Positions 1 through 10,226 of a stretch of DNA of 64,000 nt are shown one piece after another. Both the position numbers and the translations under genes were made by a program. Below the pieces are notes generated by a model. That model ran no database searches and had not been told where the DNA came from. It saw nothing but the letters and a program-made list of their open reading frames with translations. Origin of the DNA: Ifrita kowaldi (lineage: Eukaryota; Chordata; Aves; Passeriformes; Cinclosomatidae). Where the stretch lies: contig VZRS01010803.1 in assembly GCA_013398055.1 (NCBI GenBank), positions 995,098-1,059,097 on the forward strand. Reading direction: 5' to 3'. Numbering within the stretch: position 1 is the first letter of the stretch; every line of letters begins with the position of its first letter.

Positions 1-1009
1 ACATTGTGTCTACTGTATGGTAATGAAGACTAAAACCATCTGCAGTGCTTATTATCTTGCCTGCTCCCACTCATTGCTGAGTTTGGCTTGAGTTCTGTAA
101 TTTGTGATGTCCCCTCTGCAGAGCATGGTATGTAACATGGGAGGGGAGTGCTCTTCAAGGCATGTTGTTTTGACCCTGTTGCTCTAACTGAGCATGTTTT
201 CCCCTCCCACCCCTTTTCCCAACACATAAAATACAGTAGCTTTTTCTTTACAAAACATTGTTTTACTGTAAGTAACCTTGCTGACAAATTGTAAAACTTG
301 CTGCAGTCTGGAAATAGCTGCAGCTTATAAAAGGTACGATGAAGAGTGGGTAATTTAGCATTGTATGTAGTGATAATGTGCTGCAGGTTAACGCATCAAA
401 TATTTAAATGATTTAAATGCATTGTAGTGTAACTGGTAGAAAAATGAATTAGGTCATGATAGACAAAAGCTTGTCTTCATTTGAGCTCCTGTCAGCTTGG
501 CATGTTTGTGCTCCATTGGTTTTATCACTAGTTATGTCTATGCACATATGGTATTTCCAATTTAGATTATTATTAGTGGCTTATAAAAATATGAATAAAC
601 CTAATCCCGAAGACAAATGAAAGCATGGGTATATCTCTAGTGGAAGTTTGAACTTGTTAGGGAGAGCCGCAGAATACCTCAGTTTTTAACAGAAACAGCC
701 AATTGGAAAAATGACTGACTGACAAAAGGCAGATAGCACCAAATAGCAAGCACGGGTATGAACTCTGTATGTGGACACTGGAGTGAGCAGAGCCTTCCTC
801 ACTGTCAGCCTGAAAGTTCTGATGGTCACGGTCAGCACTAGAGCACAGCCTCCACTTACAGGGTGTTATAAAAGATACTTGAACTGTGTGCCATGTGCTG
901 CAGTACCCTTCTCCGCCTACCTCGGTGGCTGTTGTTGAAGCTGAGACAGTGAGTTTGAATGGAATGAAAGTTTTCAAGGAAAAGTTCTTGAGGCTGCTTG
1001 ACTAGTCAC
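1..1009. other. Unassigned AT-rich noncoding DNA
   Basis: No gene or recognisable repeat is seen. Two copies of the 8-bp palindrome ATTTAAAT lie at 402-409 and 411-418. Short open frames on both strands have no domain character. Confidence 0.6.
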
Positions 1010-1290
1010 CAAAGGACCTGTCTTGAGAGCATTGCAACTGAATGGGTAAGCCTCATAGTGTTCCCATGGGCCCATGTGTTGAGCTTATCCAGATCCTCTG
1101 GATGGCATCCCGCGTCCTCAGGTGTGTCACTCAGCTTGATGTCGTCTGCAAAGTTGCTGAGGGTGCACTTGATCCCATCATCTACGTCACTGATGACGTT
1201 AAACAGAACTGGTCCCAGAACCCTGAGGGCCCCACTTCTCACCAATCCCCATCTGGACATTGAGTTATTGGTCACTACCTTCTGGCTGTG
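1010..1290 (-). mobile_element. CR1 LINE fragment, reverse-transcriptase palm region of ORF2, decayed
   Basis: Read on the minus strand, this segment encodes a recognisable piece of CR1 ORF2 reverse transcriptase. It contains VLGPVLFNV, then DVDDGIKCTLSNFADDIKLSD with the FADD form of the catalytic (Y/F)xDD palm motif, then a degraded helix with DLDKLNTWAHGN. CR1 is the dominant avian non-LTR retrotransposon and its ORF2 supplies endonuclease and reverse transcriptase. This copy keeps only about 90 codons of the palm, with no endonuclease domain and no C-terminus attached, so it is inactive. The methionine-initiated frame over 1006-1275 is an accident of decay, not a gene. The edges are approximate: the left edge fades around 1010-1020 and the right edge meets another CR1 piece near 1290. 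Confidence 0.85.
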
Positions 1291-1490
1291 GCCACTTAAT
1301 CCAACCCCCTACTCAGGATAGGCTGAGTGGGAGCCAGGTGCTGAGGGCTGTGTGCAATCGGGTTTTGACTATCTCCAGGGATGGAGCAATCACAGCCCTC
1401 ACAGTAAAAATGTTTTTCCATATGCTTAAATGGAATTTCTTGTATTACAGTTTGTTCTCATTGCCTCTTGCCAAAGCATTATAACCAGTA
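1291..1490 (-). mobile_element. CR1 LINE fragment, ORF2 C-terminus and 3' part
   Basis: The plus strand shows the inverse of the CR1 3' region in order: TCCAACCCCCTACTCAGG, then CAATCGGGTTTTGACTATC, then CTCCAGGGATGGAG, then CACAGTAAAAATGTTTTTCC and the TTGCCTCTTG block. These match the end of CR1 ORF2 and the start of its 3' UTR. The central stretch between GGATGGAG and CACCCTCACAG is shortened relative to typical copies. It is oriented on the minus strand like its neighbour, but the two pieces are in the wrong order for a single element (see findings). The terminal octamer repeats are not visible. Confidence 0.85.
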
Positions 1491-1602
1491 ACACTAATAC
1501 ACTCTCCTTACTGGAAGGCTGTCCAAGGGGAGTGCTGATGGGACCCAAGGTGGACAACCTGATCAAGAGAGCTGGGGTACTCTGTGGCCATCAGTAAATG
1601 TC
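1491..1602. other. Short spacer between CR1 and LTR
   Basis: About 110 bases that I cannot assign. No target-site duplication for the following LTR is evident. Confidence 0.5.
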
Positions 1603-2012
1603 TGTCCTCGTTTTGGCCAGGACAGGGTTAATTTTTATATGGGAGGGGGTGTGGCCAGGACCTAGATGTTATTCTGTACCACCTCAGGTCATTGCTGCAG
1701 GCAGGGGGGAAAGGGATTCACTCTCACTCTCTTTCTCTTCTGGGAGAAGGGGTTCCCCCAGTTAAGAAAAGGTGGCAGGGGAAGCCGTCTGGTATTTCCT
1801 TATTGTCGTGGGCTTTCCGTGTATATAGTTTCTTTGTCTTACGCCTTTTGTTATTAATATTGCTGCTGTTTGTTTTCTTATCTCATTGCTGTTTCCAGTA
1901 AATTGTTCTTATCTCCACCTGTCCCTCCAGTTGGAGTGGGGTGGGGAGTGAGTGGTAGTGTGGTTTTAGCAGGAGTGCTAAATTAGAAAACGCCATTCCT
2001 AAACCAAGACCA
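1603..2012 (+). mobile_element. Solo-LTR-like segment of an avian endogenous retrovirus, degraded
   Basis: The segment opens with TGTCCTCGTTTTGGCCAGGACAGGGTTAA, resembling the 5' end of abundant passerine ERV LTRs as I remember them. It continues with a GGGAGGGGGTGTGGCCAGGAC block and a TATA-like GTGTATATAG near 1818. A CCAGTAAATTGTTCTTATCTC block sits where the poly(A)-signal/R region is expected. It ends in GGGGAGTGAGTGG..CTAAACCAAGACCA. Both ends have the TG..CA form. No gag, pol or env-like frame is attached, so it reads as a solo LTR left by recombination. The family (ERVL-like versus other) is uncertain and no clear target-site duplication remains, consistent with age. The 63-69-codon frames inside it are incidental. 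Confidence 0.72.
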
Positions 2013-4881
2013 TTTCACGTTTATTTGAAAAATGATGGGCAAGGGAAGGTGTTAGTTCATCAAGTAATAAAGCTGGGAGCCAAAAATCAAATTCTAAAAA
2101 TTCATATTATTTATTTTTATGTATAATTATTTACTTGAGGACTTCTGACCTTGCAGTGCTTCTTGGGAAGAGCTTTAATACTCTCCATAGAAATACCTAT
2201 TGTTTCTGTTGAAAGGCAAGGTGATAAACTTGATCTCAGAAAGATGGAAACTGTCTCCAGTGGAAAAAGTGGAAACTGTTTCCAGTGTCTCACCTTACAG
2301 ATACTGTTGGCAATAATCTCTCAAGGAGTGAAAAGCGTTCACTGTTTGCAGGAGGAGTCCTGAACAACCCTTCCGCATGCTTAAGAATTTCAGCAGCGGC
2401 TTCTCTTTGAAATTCTGACAAAGATCCTTGGCTGGGTTTTTGGAAACTGTCTAGGATCTAGGTTACATTACTACAGTACCCTATTTTTTGCTTGTTGATG
2501 GGAGCTTTATTAAGCAGGATGGAAAACATACCATATAGTTCTGTTCTTCATCTTGCTTGGGGCAAGCAGGCGAACTCCAATGAGACTTACAGGAAACACC
2601 TTTTTGATCATCCACAGCAGCAGTTGATCAAATAAAGCAGTTCCTCAGTAGCCTGAGTTGCTGCTAATTAAACACATTTTCCTATCCTTCCCGTAAGTAA
2701 GCAACCCTTTAGGCTGACTTAATTGCCAGGACTGTGTAAGTGCGATGGTGCTTTAGAAGAAAGCTGTGATTTAAGGGCCAAATCAAAGCTATTGGAGAGA
2801 AATAGTTTTATTTTAAAATGTTTTTGTTAGACTGCAAAATTATCTGGTATTTTGCATAACTTGCAACTTACATACGTGGATGGTAAACCATCATTATACA
2901 TTTATTTTTTTCCCAAAGCAAGTTCATAAACTCTTGTTAAAGTTATCCAAATTCACATGGAGGAAGCCAAACTGGCATTGAATACAGCTATATTTAAAGC
3001 TCTTGGCAGGACTTTTCCCATATGAAAGATGTTGTATGTAAGCTGTTGGAATAAAACTCTAAGAAGTTTTGTGATGACAATTCTAAAGACTGCCAGGTCA
3101 TCTAAAATTAAGAGATTTTAACTACTAGATCAGAGCTCTGTGTCAGAGTTCTCTTGTCTTACACTGTCTTTCTATTGTCCATGTAAATTGATTTTTGTTA
3201 CAGCGCCTCTGGGAAATATCCACTGGATAAGCTTGTAATCTCCGGTATTTGGCACCTCTGTTACTTTCTGCTGTGGAATCCTGCAAAAATGGGGTTCACT
3301 GAAAAGTCTGCTCTTAAGTATTTGGGCATAATGAATGATTTTTTCCCCCCCTGTATTGTATTTCTAAGGAGAATAGTTATAGCCTGTGGAATACATCCTG
3401 TTTTCTCGGCTGCAATGAAACCCTTGCTTTTTATTGGTAATACCTACTATTTCTCTTCTTTGTGAAGGCTGCCAACATCTGACCCAGGACTTCTTGAAGA
3501 CAAAGGCTAATAGAGATATGTTCCTTTGTTTTGTACCAGGGAGGAAAAGGTTGGGGTTTTTTAAACCAGTTAGTTTTCCCTGTGGTGCTTTCAATCAAAC
3601 CTTGTGTGTGTCTCTCTCTCAAAGAAAAAAAAAACAACTCAAAACTAAAAATCCCAATATACAATAAAGAAAAAACAAACAGAAAAGCCCCTACCAGGTG
3701 AGATCAACTGATTGACTTTGCCTGAACTATAAGAAACCCCAAAAAGTAAAGGCCTTCTATACTAAATGCATATATTTTGATTTTGTTTTTTTAATCTGTA
3801 TCAGTAGTAGTGTAGGTTAACCCACAGTAATTTTTAATTTGTTAATATTCCTCAATACACATTTTTATATAAATAGATCGTGTAGCTGAAACTTCTTTTT
3901 GCCTGTTTCTTGTTTGCATTTGAGGTCAAGAAGAGACATGGGGTGAAAGTCTGGGTTGACTTACGATTTGCATTTTCCAACATCAGTTTTGACCTTGAGT
4001 TGCTAAGTATGAACTTGGAACAAAAGAGCCTTATAGAAGTGGTTGATGGATGGGTTGTAATATTGAAGCTTCCCTCCCCCATGCTCACATCCTCAGAGCT
4101 CAGTGCATCCTTATGCTGAAGCGCTGCCTTCATAGGCAAGAGTCTGCTGCTTCAGGAGATAAAAATGCTGAGGCTGGCACTTTGGGAGTCTGTTTATAAT
4201 AGTGAACATGTAGGAAAGAGAGAGAAGTCAAAAGTGTGTGGGTAAGTTTTGGGGTTTTTTTCTAATTTTTTCTTTCGGGAGAGGATATTGCCCAGTGTTT
4301 CCTAATGGGGTAATTGTTTTAGATAAACATCTTGCCTATCTATTGCAGAGGAAATGCTCTTTTATTCATTTTGTCTTCTGTCTTCGAACAGCTTCCTTTG
4401 TGTGGATTGTGGTACATTTTCTAAAAATTACTTTTTTATGGGAAAACCCTTTCTGAGCCCTATCCCCCTCCAACTTTACTTCAGTACCTCTAGCTATCAC
4501 AAGTTTGCTTTTTGTCAAAATTGCTGAGAATCTTCTCCACTGAAATGCTGTGAAAACAGAGAGGGGATTGCTTTGGGAGGAGAGGGAGTTAGCAGCAGTG
4601 GAAGTAGCAACTTGAGCAGTGATATATCCAGGAGCACTCTAGAGGCCTTATTTTGCAATGTCAAAATCTGAAAACAGAGTTCCCCCTAACTGAGGATTTC
4701 CCTTGTGTTTTTAATCAAACTTCGTTAATATTCAGTACTGAGTGTGGTGTAAGAGCAGGCCTCCTGCAGAGCTGTAGCAGTGCCCTGTTGGGCTGGCAGT
4801 GTGGCTCCCAGCTGGGCTTCTGCCAGCGGCCTGGGGAGACCTGAGAGGAGAAAGTGGGGGAACGTGGCTACCTGTGCTGTC
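2013..4881. other. Unassigned noncoding DNA
   Basis: Nothing gene-like is supported. It contains a small direct duplication (2243-2287), an A-rich simple stretch near 3625-3690, and two G/T junction motifs (G4T6 at 3553-3562, G4T7 at 4251-4261). Confidence 0.55.
2243..2287. repeat. Imperfect direct duplication, about 20 bp x 2
   Basis: TGGAAACTGTCTCCAGTG at about 2244-2261 recurs as TGGAAACTGTTTCCAGTG at about 2270-2287, with one mismatch and an A-rich spacer between. This is a local duplication of unknown origin. Confidence 0.9.
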
Positions 4882-4932
4882 ATATCATAAACTAGCCCGT
4901 GTTGGAAGGGACCTTTTAAAGCTCATCTAGCT
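4882..4932 (-). mobile_element. Short CR1 3'-tail remnant
   Basis: ATCATAAACTAGCCCGTGTTGGAAGGGACCTTTTAAAGCTCATCTAGC matches the inverted CR1 3' end (…GGTTGGAAGGGACCTTTAAAGATCATCTAGTCC) over about 50 bp. It is severely 5'-truncated or eroded. The assignment rests on the GTTGGAAGGGACC core and the CATCTAG block. Confidence 0.65.
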
Positions 4933-6486
4933 GCTTCCTTTGTGTTTAATTAATTAATCTGTTTTGCCGTGGATGGAAAAAGTAAAGTGGTTACAAGAAC
5001 AGATGGCACAAATGGAAAGGGATGGACTGAAAAGAAACATTAGCATAAGGCAGGCACCAGCCCCATTGAACTAACTAAGTTCTGTCTTCTGCACTCATCT
5101 CGAAGGCAAGTTAGACTCTCACGTGTGTTGGCTTAGTGTTGCCAGTGGGGGGCTGGTTTGTTTCTGAAAGAAAAATAAACAGAGAACGGGAGGGTATGTC
5201 GCTTGTGTTGCTAGAGAGAATTTTAGGGAAAAACCAAAATGAATGTGAAAAATCAACATCAAAATTCAACAGATGTTAAAATGCTGGTGATTAAATCCTA
5301 TGAGCACTACAGATGCTGAGAGTGCTCATGGTTGCCAGCATCCCTATGAGATCTCTAATAATTATAGAGATTATAGCAGTCTTGTACTGTAACCTTGCAA
5401 ACTCTCCTTTAGGATGATTTAGGCTTGCTTGAAGATCAGATCTTCCTCTGCAAGTCTTGTAGAGACAGATCTTGATTTTGGAGACTGGAAGTACTGAATT
5501 TGTGGGTGCAGAATAATGGGCTGATGCACAAAGTGAGAAACCTCTGTATGAAAATACCACCGCCATCCTTAAATGGAAGAGCAACATCCCTTCCTTGAAG
5601 GCCGATGTTTCAGCCACATCACAAAGCGAGCCACAGCATGGATGGGGCTGTTGTGATGTGGCCATACCTATAGCTAAGGATGTTCTCACTCATAGTTTTC
5701 AAAAGGGCTTTGAGGATGGCAGAATTGCCATTTTACAGTTAACCAAAGAAAATTCAAAGGTCAATTGCCACATCCATGCAAACTAATATCAGAGCCTGCA
5801 TCTCAGCACTGGTGAAACAGGAGATCCCAATGGATTAAGCTGCCTTCCAGTTCATAGGTTGCAGAAGATCTGGCTGGAATTGGCTTGCCTTCTGTTGAAC
5901 TGTACTTTGATCTGTTTGGCTTTGATGCACAGGGCCAAATCTATCCACCAGATCTGAGGAGGAAGGCAGTAGGAGTGCCTGGTATTTTGCAGACTTGGGA
6001 TGATTGTGATGATTAAGATGACTTTAATAAATAAAGGAAAATAATTACATTATTTCCTGTAACATTCCATAGGCCTTTAAATACAAGGCATTGATTCTTA
6101 CCCCAGCACTGTATGAAATTAGTGTTTCTATTATTTTGGTGCTGTGGGAAATCTACCACAAAAGTACCTTCTCTAATGATCTATATTGCAGTGGCCCAAA
6201 GATGTCTTGGACTTCCTGTTCATCTGCCTGGCAGTGTGCATGCCTAGAGACATTCTCTGCAGCACTGTGGTTCATGCTTGCTCCTTCAAATCCAGCTTGC
6301 CTTCTTGCTAGTCTGCTGGTTAATGCCTGGGCTGAAATCTTTCCTTCTGCTTTAACAGTCCTGAAAAGCCTTCCTCAAGAATCCGTGCTTTGATTAATTC
6401 TAGCAACCCCTTGCAAACAAATTGAAGAATGGATTTACCACATAAATTGGTAAAGGATGGTGATGTACATACTAAAATTACTTTAT
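4933..6486. other. Unassigned noncoding DNA
   Basis: No coding signature is seen. A 132-codon minus frame (5291-5689) is of low complexity in function, has no recognisable domain, and is overlapped by a plus frame. I treat both as chance. Confidence 0.55.
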
Positions 6487-6627
6487 GAGGTACATCTGAG
6501 GATTTCTGTGCAAAGGGTCAAATGCTTTTTTTTGACTTCGGTTAAGTAGATTTCACTGAAGATGTGTATGTGATATCCCTAGTGATTAATTGCTCTCAAA
6601 TACTTATCCCAGCTGAGTTATGTAATA
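6487..6627. repeat. Tandem duplication, copy 1 (141 bp)
   Basis: Starts GAGGTACATCTGAGG and ends GAGTTATGTAATA. It is nearly identical to the copy at 6629-6768. The only differences are one extra T in a T8 versus T7 run and one C/T substitution (GATTTCACTG versus GATTTTACTG). Confidence 0.98.
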
Positions 6628-6628
6628 N
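6628..6628. other. Single ambiguous base (N) at duplication junction
   Basis: One N sits exactly between the two copies of the 141-bp duplication. This suggests a contig join rather than a sequenced base. Confidence 0.99.
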
Positions 6629-6768
6629 GAGGTACATCTGAGGATTTCTGTGCAAAGGGTCAAATGCTTTTTTTGACTTCGGTTAAGTAGATTTTACTGA
6701 AGATGTGTATGTGATATCCCTAGTGATTAATTGCTCTCAAATACTTATCCCAGCTGAGTTATGTAATA
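6629..6768. repeat. Tandem duplication, copy 2 (140 bp)
   Basis: Second copy of the 6487-6627 segment, one T shorter and with one substitution. It continues into unique DNA (TGAATCTCAGAAGG). Confidence 0.98.
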
Positions 6769-8574
6769 TGAATCTCAGAAGGATTCCCAATAAAAAGTCT
6801 GTGAATGGTAGATGTAAATGTCTGCAGTGGCTTTTGAAATTTTAGATGTGAAAAGTGCTAATGGGAAAAATATTTTACATAGCTTCTGAGATAGGGTGTA
6901 GAATTTTTTTAAGGCCTTGTGTTTAACTCCCACTGACTTAAAATTTTGAGGCTTTGCTATAAATTGTTCCTTATGCTTCTGCCAGAACAATAGTTGAGTG
7001 TCTTCAAAGAAATCAGACTAAGGCTGCACAGTGAAAAATACCAAATGGAAAGGTATGTACTTAATTCCAACTGCTGCCTGTGAAAATCTGCTATAATACA
7101 CTTCAGATGGTATGATAGGGTGCTATTTCTGAATACCTGAATAAAGATGTTTTTTTTGGCAGCAGGATGATTAACAATTTTTCTTTGTTACATGAAGTCC
7201 TAAATTTTTTAGAGTGGTTTTTGCTGGCAACCCAAAAATGGGAAATGGACAAATACTGAGCTGAACATGTAGTAGTTTTCAATATATATATATAAAATTA
7301 AATTTCAGGGTTCACAATACCTGTACTAATACCTGAAGATCATGAATTTTCTTTGCCAGGGCATAGCTTTTCTGAGGAAGTTGGGGGCAGGATGGGGACA
7401 TGCCTTGTGCTGGAGTGCTGAGATCAGTATTGTCATGGGAGTCCTGTGCCTGCTGCATGCAGGGGATGGGGAAAACAAACAGTTTCTGTACTTAGGTGTA
7501 AAGGAAATATCATGAAACATCTGTTGTGGTAAAGGAAAGCATACTTGAACACATGAAAGTGTGAGATCTCCAATCCAGATAGGCAGACAGTCTGTGCTTC
7601 TTTTGCCTGCGTTGTTCGCACTCGCTACTGCCTCAAAAGCAGGTTTCAGTGATGAGGTTGCTGAGGCACTCACGTTTTCACCTATGGTGTGCACTGCCAT
7701 AGTTGTGTTTCCTGGTGCTGGGCTTTGTCTAGCACTTCTCAGTCAACTTTTTGAGTGGTATCATGCCAGCTGTGTTTTTGGACCTGTGCACATGGCAGTA
7801 GTGGCTTTCAGGTGTTAATTGCCTGCGCCTGTCTGTGGCAGGAGACATTTGACCCATCCATGCTGTGTCAGTGGCAGCTCTGTGATGACAGCTCAGAGCA
7901 GTCCCCTCCCTCTGCCCCCAAGGAGTGGCAGTCCAGGCTTGGTCAGTAGGGTACTGGTGTGACCACTCTCACTTTACAGACAGGTTTCTTCTTGGATGCT
8001 GGGAAGATCTTGGTTTTGGAGCAAATTTAAATAAAATTAGCCCGAATCTGTTTGTGTTGAGCTGACAAATATGACCAGTGTTAATCACAGCTGATTGATT
8101 TGCTGGTGTTTGGTTTTCCTTAGAGGGCCATAGTACAGACCTTGAGATACCAGGGTGATGTAGCAATGGGACTTGAATAGTTAATAAAAAGAAGAGAATT
8201 TTTGCTTTTGTAAGAATGTAGTGCAGCATTTTTGTTTGGTGCTGTTTCTGTAGGGATACCCACATCTGTGGCCCACCATGCAGGGCAGCACTGCCCTTTC
8301 TGTTGTAGGAGGAGCCTGATCTTTGGAGATGGTTCAACTGGTGACCAGTAGCTTCCTGCTGTTGTATTTTACTTGGTCCATAGCTGGTCCAGATCAGAAC
8401 CTGATGCAGGGGAGTACTGATAAGCAAGGAGGAAAGCACCCTCACTGCAGTGATGAAGCAGCAGTAGTAGTTCCACCAGCCTCCAGCTTTAAGTAAAGAC
8501 ATTAACACAGGTTTGGATTTCAAGAAAGCAAATGCTATACAGAACTGGAGTTTATAAAACTCTGAAAATCACAC
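6769..8574. other. Unassigned noncoding DNA
   Basis: Contains a short AT dinucleotide run (7282-7294). The longest uninterrupted frame of the window (184 codons, minus, 7969-8523) starts here. It shows no domain, no biased composition and no promoter or splice context, so I do not call it a gene. Confidence 0.55.
7282..7294. repeat. Short (AT)n run
   Basis: Thirteen alternating A/T bases, a minor dinucleotide repeat. Confidence 0.95.
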
Positions 8575-8592
8575 TTTTTTTTTTTTTTTTTT
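8575..8592. repeat. Poly-T tract, 18 bases
   Basis: Uninterrupted T18 preceded by CAC. No recognisable retroelement is attached, and no A/T-tailed SINE or LINE is identifiable beside it. Confidence 0.97.
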
Positions 8593-10098
8593 AAATGTTG
8601 AGGAAAGAGACCTTAGTCCACACTTACATTCATTTAAAAAGTCATTGACTTTGCATTGCATTGACTCTGTATTGGTGTGCATGTAACAACAACAGATGAA
8701 AAAGCAGCAATGATCCCAAGCAGGTGCTCCCATAACTCCACAGGAGGATGGACAAAATCACTGGCTGGCATGGAGGCAGCATGGGACATCCCATGGGGCA
8801 TCTTGCAACTTGTGATGAGCAAATGGGGGGAATGATTTGAGCAAGCATGGCCAAATACTGCCCATAAATAGGAGTTAGAGCAGCCCTTGGTTTTGGTGGT
8901 ACTCAAGAAAATAACATCAAACAGGAGCCAGTTGTGGTACTTTGCTGGCTAGCCCTCCATTGCTTTATAACCACTTGGTGTTGGCAGTGCCTCTTTCCAC
9001 CTCTTCAATGCCAGTGGCAACATTTTGAAAAAGTATCTGATTCCAAAATAAATGTGCACATGCAGATTTCCTGAAAATTAGCACAAAGTGTGAAATGAAA
9101 ACAGATTTAGTTATTTTGCTGTAAGCTGGTATGTAGTTCAGCTCTCTATAACCACTCCCAGAGGATATAATAAATACTGAAGTGTTTAAATATAAGGCTT
9201 CATATTTTCTTTAGTAAATGGTTTTGAGTAAATTGTCCTGAACTATTTTTAACTCTGTTGAGCAGTTAATGGTATAAGTATGTTTTTCAGGATTTTTGTT
9301 CAGCTTGTGGGTTTGGTAGTCTCTTGTTTAGAGGGAAAATATAATTGCTATCTGTTTATACACGTATTAATCTAAAATAGGGGGTTTTGAATTAAATACC
9401 ATTAGTTAGTAATTTATTGTCTTTAGTATCAGAGGATAATGGTGATGGTTTTAGGGTTTCTTTTCTTTTTAGGGTGTTGTGTTTTGTTTGGGTTTTTTTT
9501 TTAAGTTTTCCTCACAGTCCTTAGAACAAAACATGTTGCACTCTTTCCCAAGCCCTGCCTTCCCCATAAGAAAATGTTGTAAACCATTACATTTTCTCAA
9601 AAGTAATTCAGAAATTACAGGTTGAGTTTTATTAACCCCCTTCCCATGCTACCCATAAGCATGTGTAGCCTGATCTCTGATACAGAGTTATTCATGTTAC
9701 TGCTAGGTGAAATTTGTTCTGGGCAATACAATTCCCCAAAGAAATGCTTTTTTATTTCTGAAACACTGATTGTCTCATCACCATCGGTTTGACAGTAGTG
9801 ATATTTTCAACCGTATCAGTGTTACTCTAGTTTACACTTGTGGAATGGTGCTTCATTTGTAATCTTTTGAGGCACTTGGTGTTACTCTTGTAGGAATTAA
9901 AGTTCAGCTGAATAATTATGAGGACTAACCAAGCTTGTCCTTATTTTACGCCTTGTTTGCTTGTTTTTATGGTTGCAGTTTCAGTATTTGACAACCAAAC
10001 CCTGAAGCAGAAATGGCAAACAAGCCCAAACTGACATATTGCTAAGGTTAGCTAAGCAGCAATGAAAACTGTGACAGCTATCTACTAAGTCAGATCTC
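8593..10098. other. Unassigned noncoding DNA
   Basis: AT-rich single-copy sequence with T-rich runs (for example around 9460-9505, with two TTTAGGG-like words). No gene is supported. Confidence 0.55.
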
Positions 10099-10226
10099 AG
10101 AGTATTCTGAGTTGAAAGGGACCCCAAGGATCATCAAGGCCAACTCTTAAGTGAATGGCCCAGATGGGGATTGAACTCACAACCTTGGTGCTATCAGCAC
10201 CATGCTCTGCTCAATGTAGCAACTAC
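10099..10226 (-). mobile_element. tRNA-Ile-derived SINE with CR1-like tail (TguSINE1-like)
   Basis: Read on the minus strand, bases 10226 to 10156 align with tRNA-Ile. There is an eroded A-box/D-arm (…GAGCAGAGCATGG), then TGCTGATAGCACCAAGG where the Ile anticodon arm lies. Next come a B-box-like GTGAGTTCAATCCCC and the acceptor-side CATCTGGGCCA. The remaining part (10155 to 10099) is a CR1 3'-end-like tail: inverted TATTCTGAGTTGAAAGGGACCCCAAGGATCATCAAGGCCAACTC. A tRNA-Ile head on a CR1 tail is the published architecture of passerine SINEs mobilised by CR1. Anticodon-loop and stem substitutions show it is a degenerate retroposon, not a tRNA gene. It inserted with its 3' end to the left. Confidence 0.85.

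Noticed and set aside
998..1321. 107-codon plus-strand frame
   Set aside because: Antisense shadow of the CR1 reverse-transcriptase fragment.
7969..8523. Longest open frame in the window, 184 codons, minus strand
   Set aside because: No domain, signal peptide, repeat pattern or splice/promoter context. Length is within chance for 64 kb on six frames, and composition matches surrounding noncoding DNA.
9448..9482. Interstitial telomere repeat (two TTTAGGG-like words)
   Set aside because: Only two non-adjacent imperfect units in T-rich DNA.
10156..10226. tRNA-Ile gene
   Set aside because: Anticodon-arm and stem positions are mutated and it is joined to a CR1 tail, so it is a SINE head rather than a functional tRNA.
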